DNA from: Zancudomyces culisetae
Taxonomy: Eukaryota > Kickxellomycota > Harpellomycetes > Harpellales > Legeriomycetaceae
Assembly (NCBI GenBank): GCA_001969505.1
Contig: LSSK01000208.1
Coordinates: 6,826-46,926, forward strand
Direction: 5' to 3'
Length of the DNA: 40,101 nucleotides
The translations under genes were made by a program, and so were the position numbers. The notes below the pieces were generated by a model, which saw only the letters and a list, made by a program, of their open reading frames with translations, was not told the DNA's origin and ran no database searches. Positions 30,060-40,101 of the stretch are shown one piece after another. Within the stretch, counting starts at the first letter, position 1. The number at the start of each line of letters is the position of its first letter.

Positions 30060-33000
30060 TCACAATACTAGATTGTCCAAATTACCATCGTTTTTAACAA
30101 GCCAGTTTCTAGCATCCCGTTCAGTATACGCTACATTATCTGCACCAAACACATTCAACAAGTAGTTGACTTTTGCTACAGAAACCAGCTTGGAGTATTG
30201 GTTGGAGATAAACGATTTTACGGTATTTCCAACCAGCAGCTTGCGTTTGTTTCGATCAATAATATTTGTAGTTAGTGCAAAATTCTGAGAAATTGGTTTA
30301 TGATCACTTTGAATATATTTTGGATATGAAGAATATGCAGAAGAAGGGACCATATGACCATTGTTGTAGTAAAAATCAAGTGGATCAAGATTAGAATACC
30401 CGGGTGTGCACAACTCGTTTACTGCAGACGATGTTGCCTGAGCCGAAGTTGGAGTTGGATTTTCAGTAGACGTTGATGAGATGGATGAAGTCGGTGGCAG
30501 AGGAGTTGGTTTTTGTGATGAGCGAGGTGGTGGAGGAGGCGGTTTATGTTGTGGTTGCGAATTAGAATTGATACTAGAAATGCTACTTCGCGGAGTGTAA
30601 AGAACCTTGGGTTTTTTGGTACTGTCGGGCTTTGCAGGAGGAGGTGGTGGTGGCGGTGGTGGTTTTCCATTAGAATTATAAGTATTTATATTTTGCTTTT
30701 GATAAGAATACGAGTAGCTTGTGGTGTTTGGAGCAGGTGGAGCATCATTGCCAGGAAGATTGGAAGTGCTGTATTTACTGAACTCAAGCGAATATTTTTT
30801 TGAGTGCTGTCGTGACTGGGCTCCAGCGGTGTGAAACAAATAGCTGCCGCCTCTGTACAAAACTCTATCACAAAAGGCCGGAACTCGGCGTTTTTCACTG
30901 GTATCATAAGTGTTTTCAGGATCATTTACATCAAATTTATAAGTAGGATCAAAGCCAATTTCCTGTTCTCTGAATCCGTAAAACGTCAACACTTTATCTT
31001 GGTCTTTACCGTTCATTAGCTTGTACAGCTGATCATGGTCTCTATACAACTCCCCAATACTATCCGCATACTGGTCCTTTTGTTTGATTTTCAATACCGC
31101 TGTGGTATAGTCAATATCATCCAATCTAAAGTTAAGATCACCTCCAACCACAACAGCTGCATAATCCAAAAACATACTCCCGTCGCCTCCATCGACAAAG
31201 TAATCGTTGCTTATGTTTCCAAGTTCATACAGCTGCTGGGTAAGCCAATAAGGAAGTCCATCGCCAATCCGGGGCAGCTCTATTCCCTGATATTCAATGA
31301 CCGAGCTGTTCAGCTGCTGGAATCTTGTTTGCTTTACGATATTCACAATATCATCAACCCGGCTGCCTTTTGAAGTCGACGATTGCCCTGCTGATAAATG
31401 CCAGTTCGAAAACAAGAGTGCCGTGTCGTTAACTATCATTCGAACACTCACCCCGCCTTTGTTCCCATAGATTCCTCCCAATCCTGTTTTGACCTGTGTT
31501 GTTTGTACACCATTAATCTTCCGCTGCTCTGTCAGAAGCTCTGATCTTGCCAGAATACATATATATAGCCCTACCATATCCTCACTTGCCACTACTCTAT
31601 ACTGCCCTCCATACCCACATTCCGCTGTCTCAATCAGCCTGTTTTGCCACCGGATGCTCGTCTTCCCTGTCTTCCCTGTCTTTCCTGCTGTACTCGATGT
31701 CTTTTTCAGAGAAAAGCTGCGTAAGAACGCTGCTGCATTTGATTTGGTGCTTTCTAAATCTATTGTTTCTTGTAAAAATACAGCTATTATGTCGGCCTTC
31801 CTTTCACTGCCCTCGGTTATCCACTTTTTTAGATCCACGCCATTGCTTTCTATATTAAGTGCGCCCACATTCCAACTACACACCCGCAACTCTATCCGCT
31901 CCTCTGCACTGAACCCATTTGCTACTCTCCGATAGTTGTTGTAGTTCCAATCGAACGCAAGAATCCCATCCCAAAAATGATATTCACGTCCTCCATGCAC
32001 ACTCATCACCTGTACGCATCCTCGCTTACTAAGTATAGACCATTTATCTACTATTATGTCGGTTACCTCCTTATTCGCCACTACTTTCCACCGCTTCAGG
32101 ATGGTGCATCTCTCGCTGCTCTCCAGTGCGCTTGTATCCAAAACTAGTATCTCCCCTGTGTTCAGCCCTACCCATATCACGTGGCTACTTATTCGTGCTG
32201 TACTTGTTATCTTCATTGTAATAGCATCAGCCTTTCGATTTTCCCCTACCAGAGCACTCCCAATAACCCGTATTATATGCTTCACTTCCTTGTTGCGAGT
32301 GTTTACCGCCACTAAACAACCCTTTTCCAACCCTACCCATACCTCTCCGCTATTTTTTTTTACTTCTCCCACGTTTTTATTTCCATATTCAATAGTTACT
32401 ATTGCGCCGGCTGTTCCCTTTCCATTTCGCTCATCCACAACCATCCCTATGTCTATCACTTTAAGTAGTTCGGCCTTTCCCTGGTCCTTCTCTTTGTTTA
32501 CCATATTCTCTGAAGTCAGATCCCCCCGAATTCTATATACATACAGTTTATCCCCGGACCCTATCCATAACTCTTCTTCAACAAAGCACATCCGCTTAGT
32601 AGCCATTGGATTGTTTTGCCCTCCAAGCACCACTCTCTTCTCGGGTTTTAGATTTTTCAGCGCATCCAGATTACTAACTCTTATTCGATATTCCTCCACT
32701 ACCCCATAATTTCTGACTACCCATATTACCCCATTTCTCTCGCCAGAATATATCCTTAAAATACCCGCACTTGGCGCCGTGGTTCCTAAATCCATTTCTA
32801 CTTGTGAACCAATCTCATACGCCTTTCCAATTTTTTTTACATCAATCACCCACAGTCTACCCGAACTCGTTCCTACTGCTACATACCTGCCCAAATCATC
32901 TATTTTAACTTCACCAAAACAGGGTATTGCAGCAACACTAGTTATATATGTATTATACTCTGCAATTCCACCACCAGCTACATTCCCCGCTCTACCTGCG

Positions 33001-33458
33001 TTTATATTGGACATCCCAGTAGTCCCAGTCCCAGTACTCATGCCGCCCGCCCTGTTTTTGCTAAAGTACTGGCTTTCCTCAATATCGATAATTTTGTGTA
33101 TTCCTACTATACAGCCATCTTCAACCATACTACTGATGACTTGCCGCTTGTCTCCGTAGGTAATATAATCTCCCATTATACACACCAACCCTCGATCTTC
33201 TTCCAATCCAGCTGCACTTTCGTATACTACATCTAAATCCTGTAAACCTGCCCTACCTAATTTGTTTTTTGCTCCAAGTATCGATTTTGGTCCCAACACT
33301 GGTGGCCTCTTATTAAATCCGACACATTCTACCTCAATAATCTGTCCTCTTTTTGGTTTCATGTCCACCCTACGGTCATTGAACTCCTCCCTTAGGTATT
33401 TCTTGTCCACTGATGGATACTTGGAAGAGCTGGACCCACTCCTTTCGCCGTATAACAT
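30060..33458 (-). CDS. Inositol polyphosphate 5-phosphatase with N-terminal propeller-like region and split catalytic domain
   Basis: Removes the 5-phosphate from phosphoinositides or inositol phosphates. The product is 1132 residues. Residues about 80-500 show repeated beta-strand patterns (YVAVGTSSGRLWVIDV, GVIWVVRNYG, EEELWIGSGDKLYVYRI, SGEVWVGLEKG, HVIWVGLNTGEILVL) typical of a WD40-like propeller. The catalytic domain starts at about 522 (LRVCSWNVGALN), with LQET at 562, GGIYGNKGGVSVR at 661, FSNWHLSAG at 683, GGDLNFRLDD at 772 and PAFCDRVLYRGG at 860. The closing motif SDHKPIS comes only at 1051, after a proline- and serine-rich insertion of about 180 residues with two polyproline runs. 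The C-terminus (DARNWLVKNDGNLDNLVL) looks UBA-like. There is no Sac1 domain, so it is not an Inp51/52/53 protein. Intronless. Confidence 0.9.
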   Translation of the reverse strand: MLYGERSGSSSSKYPSVDKKYLREEFNDRRVDMKPKRGQIIEVECVGFNKRPPVLGPKSILGAKNKLGRAGLQDLDVVYESAAGLEEDRGLVCIMGDYITYGDKRQVISSMVEDGCIVGIHKIIDIEESQYFSKNRAGGMSTGTGTTGMSNINAGRAGNVAGGGIAEYNTYITSVAAIPCFGEVKIDDLGRYVAVGTSSGRLWVIDVKKIGKAYEIGSQVEMDLGTTAPSAGILRIYSGERNGVIWVVRNYGVVEEYRIRVSNLDALKNLKPEKRVVLGGQNNPMATKRMCFVEEELWIGSGDKLYVYRIRGDLTSENMVNKEKDQGKAELLKVIDIGMVVDERNGKGTAGAIVTIEYGNKNVGEVKKNSGEVWVGLEKGCLVAVNTRNKEVKHIIRVIGSALVGENRKADAITMKITSTARISSHVIWVGLNTGEILVLDTSALESSERCTILKRWKVVANKEVTDIIVDKWSILSKRGCVQVMSVHGGREYHFWDGILAFDWNYNNYRRVANGFSAEERIELRVCSWNVGALNIESNGVDLKKWITEGSERKADIIAVFLQETIDLESTKSNAAAFLRSFSLKKTSSTAGKTGKTGKTSIRWQNRLIETAECGYGGQYRVVASEDMVGLYICILARSELLTEQRKINGVQTTQVKTGLGGIYGNKGGVSVRMIVNDTALLFSNWHLSAGQSSTSKGSRVDDIVNIVKQTRFQQLNSSVIEYQGIELPRIGDGLPYWLTQQLYELGNISNDYFVDGGDGSMFLDYAAVVVGGDLNFRLDDIDYTTAVLKIKQKDQYADSIGELYRDHDQLYKLMNGKDQDKVLTFYGFREQEIGFDPTYKFDVNDPENTYDTSEKRRVPAFCDRVLYRGGSYLFHTAGAQSRQHSKKYSLEFSKYSTSNLPGNDAPPAPNTTSYSYSYQKQNINTYNSNGKPPPPPPPPPAKPDSTKKPKVLYTPRSSISSINSNSQPQHKPPPPPPRSSQKPTPLPPTSSISSTSTENPTPTSAQATSSAVNELCTPGYSNLDPLDFYYNNGHMVPSSAYSSYPKYIQSDHKPISQNFALTTNIIDRNKRKLLVGNTVKSFISNQYSKLVSVAKVNYLLNVFGADNVAYTERDARNWLVKNDGNLDNLVL

Positions 33459-35268
33459 TTCTCTTGCAGGAATTGTTTTTTTCCTCTAATTTACCTTGTT
33501 CTCCATATAATACTCCCCTATTGTAGTAGGCTGCAGAAAAGTTCTATATGCTAAAGTAAACACTAGCCTCGCCAAGAGTAATAAAAATTATAGAAATAAA
33601 CCCGCAAATATAGCTGGAGTATAATAGTTAATTGTTGGGGGGGTATTATGTAATAACACTTTTTTGTTTTTTTTTTTGCTTTTTCTTTGTGCACTACGAG
33701 TTCATCAACTTTTGAATAGCGAAGATTTCCATTAATAAAAAAAAAGAAAAATACGTAAATGAAAGAAAATTAATACGAAAATGCTGGATTACAAAGTGGC
33801 GTTTTAAACTTGTGTTCATGTTGCGTAGATGAACAGTGTGCAATAGATGCTTTTTTTTTGCAGGTTTATGTCCTGTCCTGCCCTGGTACACATAGTTAGT
33901 GTTTTGTTGGTTTGGTTGCCAGGTTTTTGTTTGTCTTTTTCTTTTTTTTTTGCTTTTTAAGGACAAGGTGGAAAAGTATACAAGACAATAATGTTTTAGA
34001 CCAGCAAGAAGCTTAAAATTAATTCGCTGAACCTTCTCCCCCTTTGATCTATTATTTTTATGCGTACATGAGCTCAAACTTTGTCTCATGTACCAGTTAT
34101 TTTTTCTTTATTGAGACCCAAAAATAAAAACAAGTGGATGAGAATTTGACAACTACTATATATAAAATATATATATTTATCTCATTTCAAAAAGCACTTT
34201 GTGACAAGATGTACTCCATAGCCAATTAGCCTAAAAGAAGCTTGCGAGGTATTTTATTTTATTATATTATATTATATTACATTATATTTTTTATATTATT
34301 TGTATTAGTTGAAAAATGAAAAATATGAAAAATACAAAAACCCATCATAATAATGAACATGAAAAGCTAAAGGCACAACAAACTTCAAAACTAGTGCCAG
34401 CAAACTTGGGGATTAATATCTATGAAATTTGGTCGCTTCAAGACAATGAATGCCACTGTATCATCCCTCCCTCCTCTCCACCCTCTTTATTTGAAAAAAT
34501 AGAACCATGAATTGTAGGGATGGCAACTACCGAGTGATAGGGTCTTTTTTTTTCCGTATGTGTGTTATTATAATTTCTTTGAAATTTGTTTGGTACATAA
34601 ACCTCGTTCATTCCAAGTTTAAAAAAATATATTCTCTCAAGTTCATGTATTTATTTCTCTCTGGAGTAACAATCCAGAACAGAGCAGTCCGACATAGCGA
34701 AAAGGTTGATTACACATAGGACCATCCACCTTATTATCTATTTTATTTTTGAGTAGAGATCAGATAGGCGTTCATAAAATACAAAACAAACAACAGTTAG
34801 GATTCATGGCTGTTTACAGCTGTTTACATTAACGTACCCAAATGTTAAACTTTGATTAAATGACTTTCTAAAAAGAATATCACTACTACTTACTATCACA
34901 CTGAGCGAATTTCAGGACTTAAAGTTTATTTAACACATTGCAAGATGGGAGGCATAAAAATCGCAATAAACAACAAAAGAGTATAATGTAAAATTATGAA
35001 TATTTTTCAGTGATAAAAAGGCATAAAGTATCAAGAATTCATAACAACACTCCTTTTTTTAAAACAGTGAAATACTGATGTAATATCGATTTTTATAGTA
35101 GCACTATAAAAAAGTTTCTTTTAGGATGCAATAGATAGAACTTGAAAAGGGTGAAAATTAAACGTACAAATTTTAAAACAAAACCTAAAAAACCAACAGT
35201 GTTCAAAGTACATCCCCCATGACTGTTTGGATGAGTACAACACAGGTAAATAATAAAAATATCTAGTG
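33459..35268. other. Non-coding interval between transporter and 5-phosphatase genes
   Basis: About 1.8 kb containing the 5-phosphatase promoter and the transporter 3' region. It has T-runs (33661-33680, 33849-33859), a TATATATAAAATATATATAT stretch near 34157 and an ATTAT-type repeat at 34251-34306. A 131-codon minus-strand frame at 33694-34089 is Lys/Phe-rich and resembles translated AT-rich DNA rather than a protein. Confidence 0.6.
34251..34306. repeat. ATTTT/ATTAT low-complexity repeat
   Basis: Tandem ATTTT units, then TTATA pentamers (attatattatattatattac), then T-rich sequence. A simple AT microsatellite with no coding potential. Confidence 0.85.
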
Positions 35269-36726
35269 TCACAAAATATATCTGAAACTTGGGTGGAAAT
35301 CATGCAGATCTCTTTGCTCTTCTGTAGACAGATGTGATACATCTTTACAATTTTTATCTCTATTTTTGTTTACACGATCCAGATATATTCGCAAAGCAAT
35401 AGTTAGCAACGTAGAGCAGCCATATAAACCAAAGGCTACGGCGTATCCAGAAGTATATTTTGGAGCCAGATTAGGTGTAAAAAGGTATGGTGTTAGAACC
35501 CCGGTCAAGGATCCAACCATAACATAAAATGCTGATTGGATGGCTCGTTTTTGAGTGCTACCTGAATTTACCGACATCCAACTCATAGCAATGGGAATTA
35601 CAGAATACATTGAAATACCAAGTGTAAATAGAAACACCAGTCTTAGATACTTGTCTTTGGCAAAACCGACTATTGCAAGACAGACAATTGATACCAGGTC
35701 GATAATTAGAATTCTTATCCAATACGGATACTTGGAGATTAAGAATGCGCATACCAACGAACTAATAGTCCCGAGTATTGCGGGTCCGCTGGTTAAGAAG
35801 GTTGATGTTGCGCTGGAAAACCCAAGAGATTTTATGATGGTTGGTCCAACGAATCCAACTATAATCAGCACGTTGTTTTTCGCAGCCCCTATAATACAAA
35901 ACGCCCATACTTTCCAATCCAAGGTGGTGGAAATGATCGTTTTTAGTGTAATAACCGCTTTTTGAGCACTCCCTTGACTCGAAACCAACCTCTTGACAAC
36001 AACATCTCTTTCTGCAGATGTCAAAAACTTTGCTGTTTCGGGATAATCCTCGATAACGAATATCGATATTATACCTACAATAAGTGTTATTAACCCTCCA
36101 AAGATAAATATAGCCTGATAAGGTTGTAAGTTTCCAATTTTGATAAGAACAATTGCCCCGTACAATAAGTTGACAATTCCAGCAGCAGGAAGTGCTGAAA
36201 ACATGATAGACATTCTAGGTCCTAGCTCTTCGCGTGTGTACCAGTATCCCATGTACATGATAAGACCTGGTGTAAACCCAGCTTCAAATGCCCCAAGTAA
36301 AACTCTAAGAACTACAGCCTGTGTCGCATTTTTTGCAGCAGCGATACACATGCACGTAATAGACCAAGCTATACACGTGAATGGAAACCAAATAGAGGGT
36401 CTGAGCTTCTTGAGAAAAATGTTTGCAAGTGGCTCCATAGATACATATGTGATAAAGAACAGTGAATTGAGATTGCCTTCATCAACTGGCTTAAGATTTA
36501 GTGCTGGTCTCATTCCATTGATCAGGGCGGTTCCAAGATTTATTCTATCCATAGCTCCGGCAAGATACAGTAAGTACATGATGGGAAAAATCTTGATATC
36601 TATCTTTTTGAGTACTTTTTTAAGAATGACCTGTTCCTCTTGTGTTAGTACCAACTGCCTGTTTACTCTATCATCTTTTGGGTGGGTATCACTGTGGTTG
36701 GTAGGCCCCCCTTCTTTATCCTCCAT
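35269..36726 (-). CDS. MFS transporter, anion:cation symporter (Dal5/Tna1-like) family
   Basis: A plasma-membrane permease of 485 residues, within the usual length range, with about 12 predicted membrane spans. Hallmarks of the ACS family are LAGAMDRINLGTA in span 1 (the usual form is LDRxNIGxA), GAFEAGFTPGLIMYMGYWYT followed by REELGPR at about 145-171, and the short C-terminal ending DFHPSFRYIL that many Dal5-like proteins share. A cytosolic loop lies at about 225-270 (VIEDYPETAKFLTSAERDVV). Substrates in this family include allantoate, nicotinate, pantothenate, biotin precursors and dipeptides; the sequence alone does not decide which. Complete and intronless, with no paralogue nearby. Family assignment firm. 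Confidence 0.93.
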   Translation of the reverse strand: MEDKEGGPTNHSDTHPKDDRVNRQLVLTQEEQVILKKVLKKIDIKIFPIMYLLYLAGAMDRINLGTALINGMRPALNLKPVDEGNLNSLFFITYVSMEPLANIFLKKLRPSIWFPFTCIAWSITCMCIAAAKNATQAVVLRVLLGAFEAGFTPGLIMYMGYWYTREELGPRMSIMFSALPAAGIVNLLYGAIVLIKIGNLQPYQAIFIFGGLITLIVGIISIFVIEDYPETAKFLTSAERDVVVKRLVSSQGSAQKAVITLKTIISTTLDWKVWAFCIIGAAKNNVLIIVGFVGPTIIKSLGFSSATSTFLTSGPAILGTISSLVCAFLISKYPYWIRILIIDLVSIVCLAIVGFAKDKYLRLVFLFTLGISMYSVIPIAMSWMSVNSGSTQKRAIQSAFYVMVGSLTGVLTPYLFTPNLAPKYTSGYAVAFGLYGCSTLLTIALRIYLDRVNKNRDKNCKDVSHLSTEEQRDLHDFHPSFRYIL

Positions 36727-36992
36727 ATTAACTAGATATTATACTGTAAGTAATGAAAATATATATGGAATGTGGCACATATACTATTCCTAAAAGAAAA
36801 TCAATCATTTTAGCGATTTGGATTGCAACCTTTATCCCTTTTATATGAGAAATTGAGGTGAACTACAGTGTAAAACGTGTTTTCAACAAGGTTGGCATTT
36901 CGGGGAGTAGAAAGAATTAGTAATGTCATTCAAATTTGATTGATAGATTTTATCTTGTACAACTTTTATTCGCAAAGACGGCAGATTTGAGC

Positions 36993-37260
36993 ATGAATAG
37001 TGATGACAATCATCCAAAGCTGGAAGGTAGAGTGAATAATATATACTTGGGAGCTAGGTTTGGTGATAACTGTGTTTTGATTTATGGAGTAAATGTTGAA
37101 GAAAATTTTTTTTTTGGATTAGGTAAACTGTGAGTCAGATAGATTTAAAAATCCTGAATTTAATTGACTAGAACATTGACAGCTAAGCATAGTGTTCTTT
37201 TTCAGTAGACTAAAAGTATTAACAAAGCCCTGGTGTAAAGATATTGGAACGGGTATCTAA
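36993..37260 (+). CDS. Possible small two-exon ORF of about 63 residues
   Basis: An ATG at 36993 opens MNSDDNHPKLEGRVNNIYLG and continues GARFGDNCVLIYGVNVEENF to a TGA at 37132. A donor ACT|GTGAGT at 37130 and an acceptor TTCTTTTTCAG at 37205 would replace the stop with RLKVLTKPWCKDIGTGI and a TAA at 37258-37260. The exon is balanced in composition and reads like a folded peptide, but I recognise no family. The donor differs from the GTANNN donors used elsewhere in the window. Confidence 0.25.
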
Positions 37261-38148
37261 GTTTGAACTGGAAGAATCTTAAATCTATATTACTACATAG
37301 ATAAAACAAGAACAAGACAAAAAAAACAGCAATAATAATATCAGGTTGGTATCCAGCCAATTGGCGATGTGTTCATTACATTCTAATGCTTTCGCAAAAC
37401 GGAACATCCTGATGTTTTTTTTTCCCCTCCAAATTATGTAGTCTTAGCGGAGTATGATCTGTTTAGCACTAACAGAATTTTTATGGTTTTCTTGTTACTG
37501 TTCAATGACTTGATAAATAAACATTACATAAAACTACAAAAAATACAATCCTACACAATATATATCTGACAAATAACTCTTAGACTTCAAAACCTTCACA
37601 AGTTTACTATAATAAATGTAAATTAACCTAACACTAAATGTTGGTCATAATTTTTGTCTGTTCTATCTATGTGTCTATCCTGACATTTAATGGCCAAACA
37701 TGGAGGTATAACTTTAATCAACTCTAGTAAAGAATTTTCTATTAACCTAATATTCCAGAGAGTATGATTTATTACCTTAACTACGAGCAAACAAAATTGA
37801 AAATCAACAAAAAATGAAGTTAATGTGTTAAAATGATGTAGTAAGTAATATAAATATGAAATTAATATACCATAGTGGTATCAGCCGTGGATACTAAGAG
37901 TTGAGTGATAAATGTCTTGGTATCAGCTAAAAGTTGTGGGAAACATGATGAGATAACTAGTGTTGTTATTATTGCTGTAGTTGGGTATGCTTTGGAAGTA
38001 GTAGTAATTGTAGCACATGAAACATATGTAGTGATGGTTTTGTTAGTATAAGTTGATTATCCAGTGGTTGGCGCAATCATTGATTATAAATAATGATTTA
38101 TATGATGATAGTGTATTCTTTCAAGCCAGTAAATAATAAATTCAATAA

Positions 38149-38355
38149 ATTTGCGGAGGAGGGCTATTAAATTTTGAAGCCATTTTGGGGATTCATATCA
38201 ATATACCCAAACCGAATCAAGCAAGTAGAGCATGGAAATCCTTCGTGGACATATTAGCTGATATCGAAGCATCAAGTGAAACACTGAGTTTGTTCAGAGT
38301 GGATACTCCTGGTAATCCGAGACAATTCAATATAGAAAGAAACGGCTCAAAGTGA
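38149..38355 (+). pseudogene. Possible gene relic, unidentified
   Basis: A 68-codon open stretch without an ATG. It includes FEAILGIHINIPKPNQASRA and WKSFVDILADIEASSETLSL, which have balanced, protein-like composition unlike the surrounding DNA. It is preceded by an in-frame TAA and ends in TGA. I recognise no family. It could be a decayed gene fragment, an unlinked exon, or chance. Confidence 0.2.
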
Positions 38356-40101
38356 AAACAGGCGTTGGCGTTTCAGGAATAAAAGTTCTGGTGATTGTGG
38401 CACCAGGAAATGTAATTCCAGGAATTGTTATAGTTTCCACAGCAGCCTGTCTGAGAAACAGTCTGGGTGTTTCTCTGTTGTGGAGGTTTTCAATGTTACA
38501 AACTGCTCTTTTTCTTTGTACTCCTTCAGCAAATATTGAAGAAGTAAGGACTACAATGTATAAAGTATCTTATGATGTGTTTACCTTCATTATAACTTGG
38601 TTCTTTTATCATGTACTAAAAAGGAAATAATGAGCGAGCTTTTATAATGACATCTTTCTTGAGGACTGTAATCCCTTTTCTTCCTTTTATATGAACATTC
38701 AAGTTCTATATCCCTAGATATACGCCATTTAATTACATTAGCTTTCAAATGGTATCATGGAACGATTATTATTATTTGGTATTTGGCAAAAAGTAGCCCA
38801 AATCGATATGTTCATCGCATGTCATAATTTTTTGCTTTTTATCAAAAACCATCAAACATTTTGCTCCAACGACTCCTCTTTGGTGTTTTTAGTATTTTTC
38901 GTAAGGAAATAGACGGTTTCAGCTTTTTAAACGGCGTTTTTCAAATATTATGTACTTTTCTTGACATATCTAGACAAATCTAATGCCAGTGATTACGTCA
39001 AATACTATGGGTTATATCTTTCATAACCAAACATCAGAACCTTTTGCACTGATTCGAATGGGTTCGCTTTTGGACCCAAGAACAAAAATTCGATAATAAG
39101 ATATACACGCATAACTCCTAGTTAATATTTTGCAAGATGCTTGTTCACATCTAAACTTTTCATTTTTTAATATTTCCACTTCTTATAACAAAAAGTATGA
39201 CAAAAAACTGACTTAATACAATAAAATTGATAGCAAACCCAGGTTATATCTGCTAAAACCCAATTAGGACTTTAAATAATGTCCTAAATTTTTATTACGA
39301 GTTTATAAAGAAAATAAACGTAAATCGCTTCAGAATAATTCTCACCCAACACCTTTACATTTGGGAATGAAGCGGTAGTAACGTTAATGGCCTTGGTGAT
39401 TGCTCCATGTTTTTAACTTGAATAATATTGTCATGTGCGACTTGCTCTGTAACTTTATTTCTCAAACTTTATTTGCTAAACCCTCTAGGTCTAATGAGTG
39501 AGAATCCTCCGTCTAGGTTCCCAGGCATTTTCTTTTCTTGCCTATTTCATTTCAATGACTTATCCAATTTGTGTTCATATTTAAATGAATTAAATTTTCG
39601 GTTATAATAATATTCACGTTGATTAATTTATATTACTTTATTAATATTGCGAGATAGAGCAATGAAAATGTATTGTTTCAGGGACATATTTTCAATGGTT
39701 GTGTTTTAGTCACAATATCATTATTAATTGTTAAAACTACTGCGATTAAATGGAACGCAACACCGTAATTTTTAATAGGTTTTTCGGAGATAGATTCTAT
39801 GCACGATTTTTTCTCGTAACATTGAATAAATGTTGTGCTACTCTGCATTGGTAATATATGACACAGATTAAAGAAATATGTGGAAAAAATGATAAAAAGA
39901 ATCTATAGTTTAAGAAGTTGAGAGCTTGAGGGGTGGTCATTTTGAGGTCTAGAGTTGATATTATACACCTAGGTTTCGCTTTCAACTGTTTGTTTGATCC
40001 TAGCATTTGATTAATCTCTACAAGGCTAATTAGATGTTCTTTATATTTTTTTTGCTCGATGTGTCCGTTAAACAGATACTACTTAAAACTAAAAAAAATA
40101 A

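Larger units (their letters stand above)
36727..40101. other. 3.4 kb interval to the window end without a clear gene
   Basis: AT-rich sequence upstream of the transporter. It holds a possible two-exon small ORF (36993-37260), an ATG-less open stretch at 38149-38355 that looks protein-like, an adjoining 92-codon frame at 38352-38630, and a short minus-strand open stretch at 39284-39409. None has a recognisable family; they may be relics or chance. Confidence 0.5.

Noticed and set aside
31489-33159. Several antisense frames of 100-217 codons opposite the 5-phosphatase
   Set aside because: Shadows of a long coding region; Ser/Thr/Pro-rich with no motif.
33694-34089. Minus-strand frame of 131 codons
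   Set aside because: Lys/Phe/Ser-rich translation of AT-rich DNA, no motif, no start context, and poly-T derived Lys runs.
1-40101. tRNA genes
   Set aside because: I looked for GGTTCRANYCC B-boxes on both strands; the few partial matches are inside coding exons or lack an A-box and cloverleaf.

Overview
The window looks like nuclear DNA from a budding yeast (Saccharomycotina). It is AT-rich and encodes a bifunctional His7-type protein, a Kex2-type kexin, a Tum1-type sulfurtransferase, an Apt1-type phosphoribosyltransferase and a Dal5/Tna1-type transporter. CTG codons fall at positions where these families keep leucine (for example in the Tum1-like VLLLEGG motif), so CUG is most likely read as Leu and the CTG-Ser clade is unlikely. 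Two traits are unusual for a textbook yeast. Several genes carry introns (HIS7, a C2H2 factor, a MutL homologue, an unidentified minus-strand gene), with donors mostly GTANNN and branch points such as TACTAAA or TGCTAAT. Intergenic spaces are also long. Both suggest a deep-branching, low-density yeast genome, but I cannot name the species.

Layout: 0.1-3.0 kb (+) is a six-exon MutL-family gene that appears damaged in this sequence. 3.1-5.3 kb (-) is an intron-rich, cysteine-containing gene or pair of genes that I cannot identify. 7.9-8.5 kb (-) is APT1, divergent from TUM1 at 10.0-11.0 kb (+). An assembly gap of 639 N follows at 11270-11908. 13.8-16.4 kb (+) is a three-exon C2H2 zinc-finger regulator, convergent with HIS7 (-, 16.9-18.6 kb, one intron). 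19.7-21.0 kb (-) is a SAM-domain protein. About 6.3 kb without a recognisable gene follows, then KEX2 (+, 27.3-29.8 kb), convergent with a very large inositol polyphosphate 5-phosphatase (-, 30.1-33.5 kb). An ACS-family MFS transporter (-) lies at 35.3-36.7 kb. The last 3.4 kb holds no clear gene, only a possible small spliced ORF and some relic-like open stretches.

The genes are ordinary, unrelated housekeeping and regulatory functions: purine salvage, histidine synthesis, sulfur transfer, Golgi proprotein processing, phosphoinositide turnover and anion uptake. I see no operon-like or cluster-like system. The most interesting items are the MutL gene with a lost splice donor and a homopolymer frameshift, the roughly 180-residue proline-rich insertion that splits the 5-phosphatase catalytic domain, the HIS7 intron, the C2H2 gene whose retained intron would cut off a separate C-terminal tail, and the unidentified intron-rich gene.
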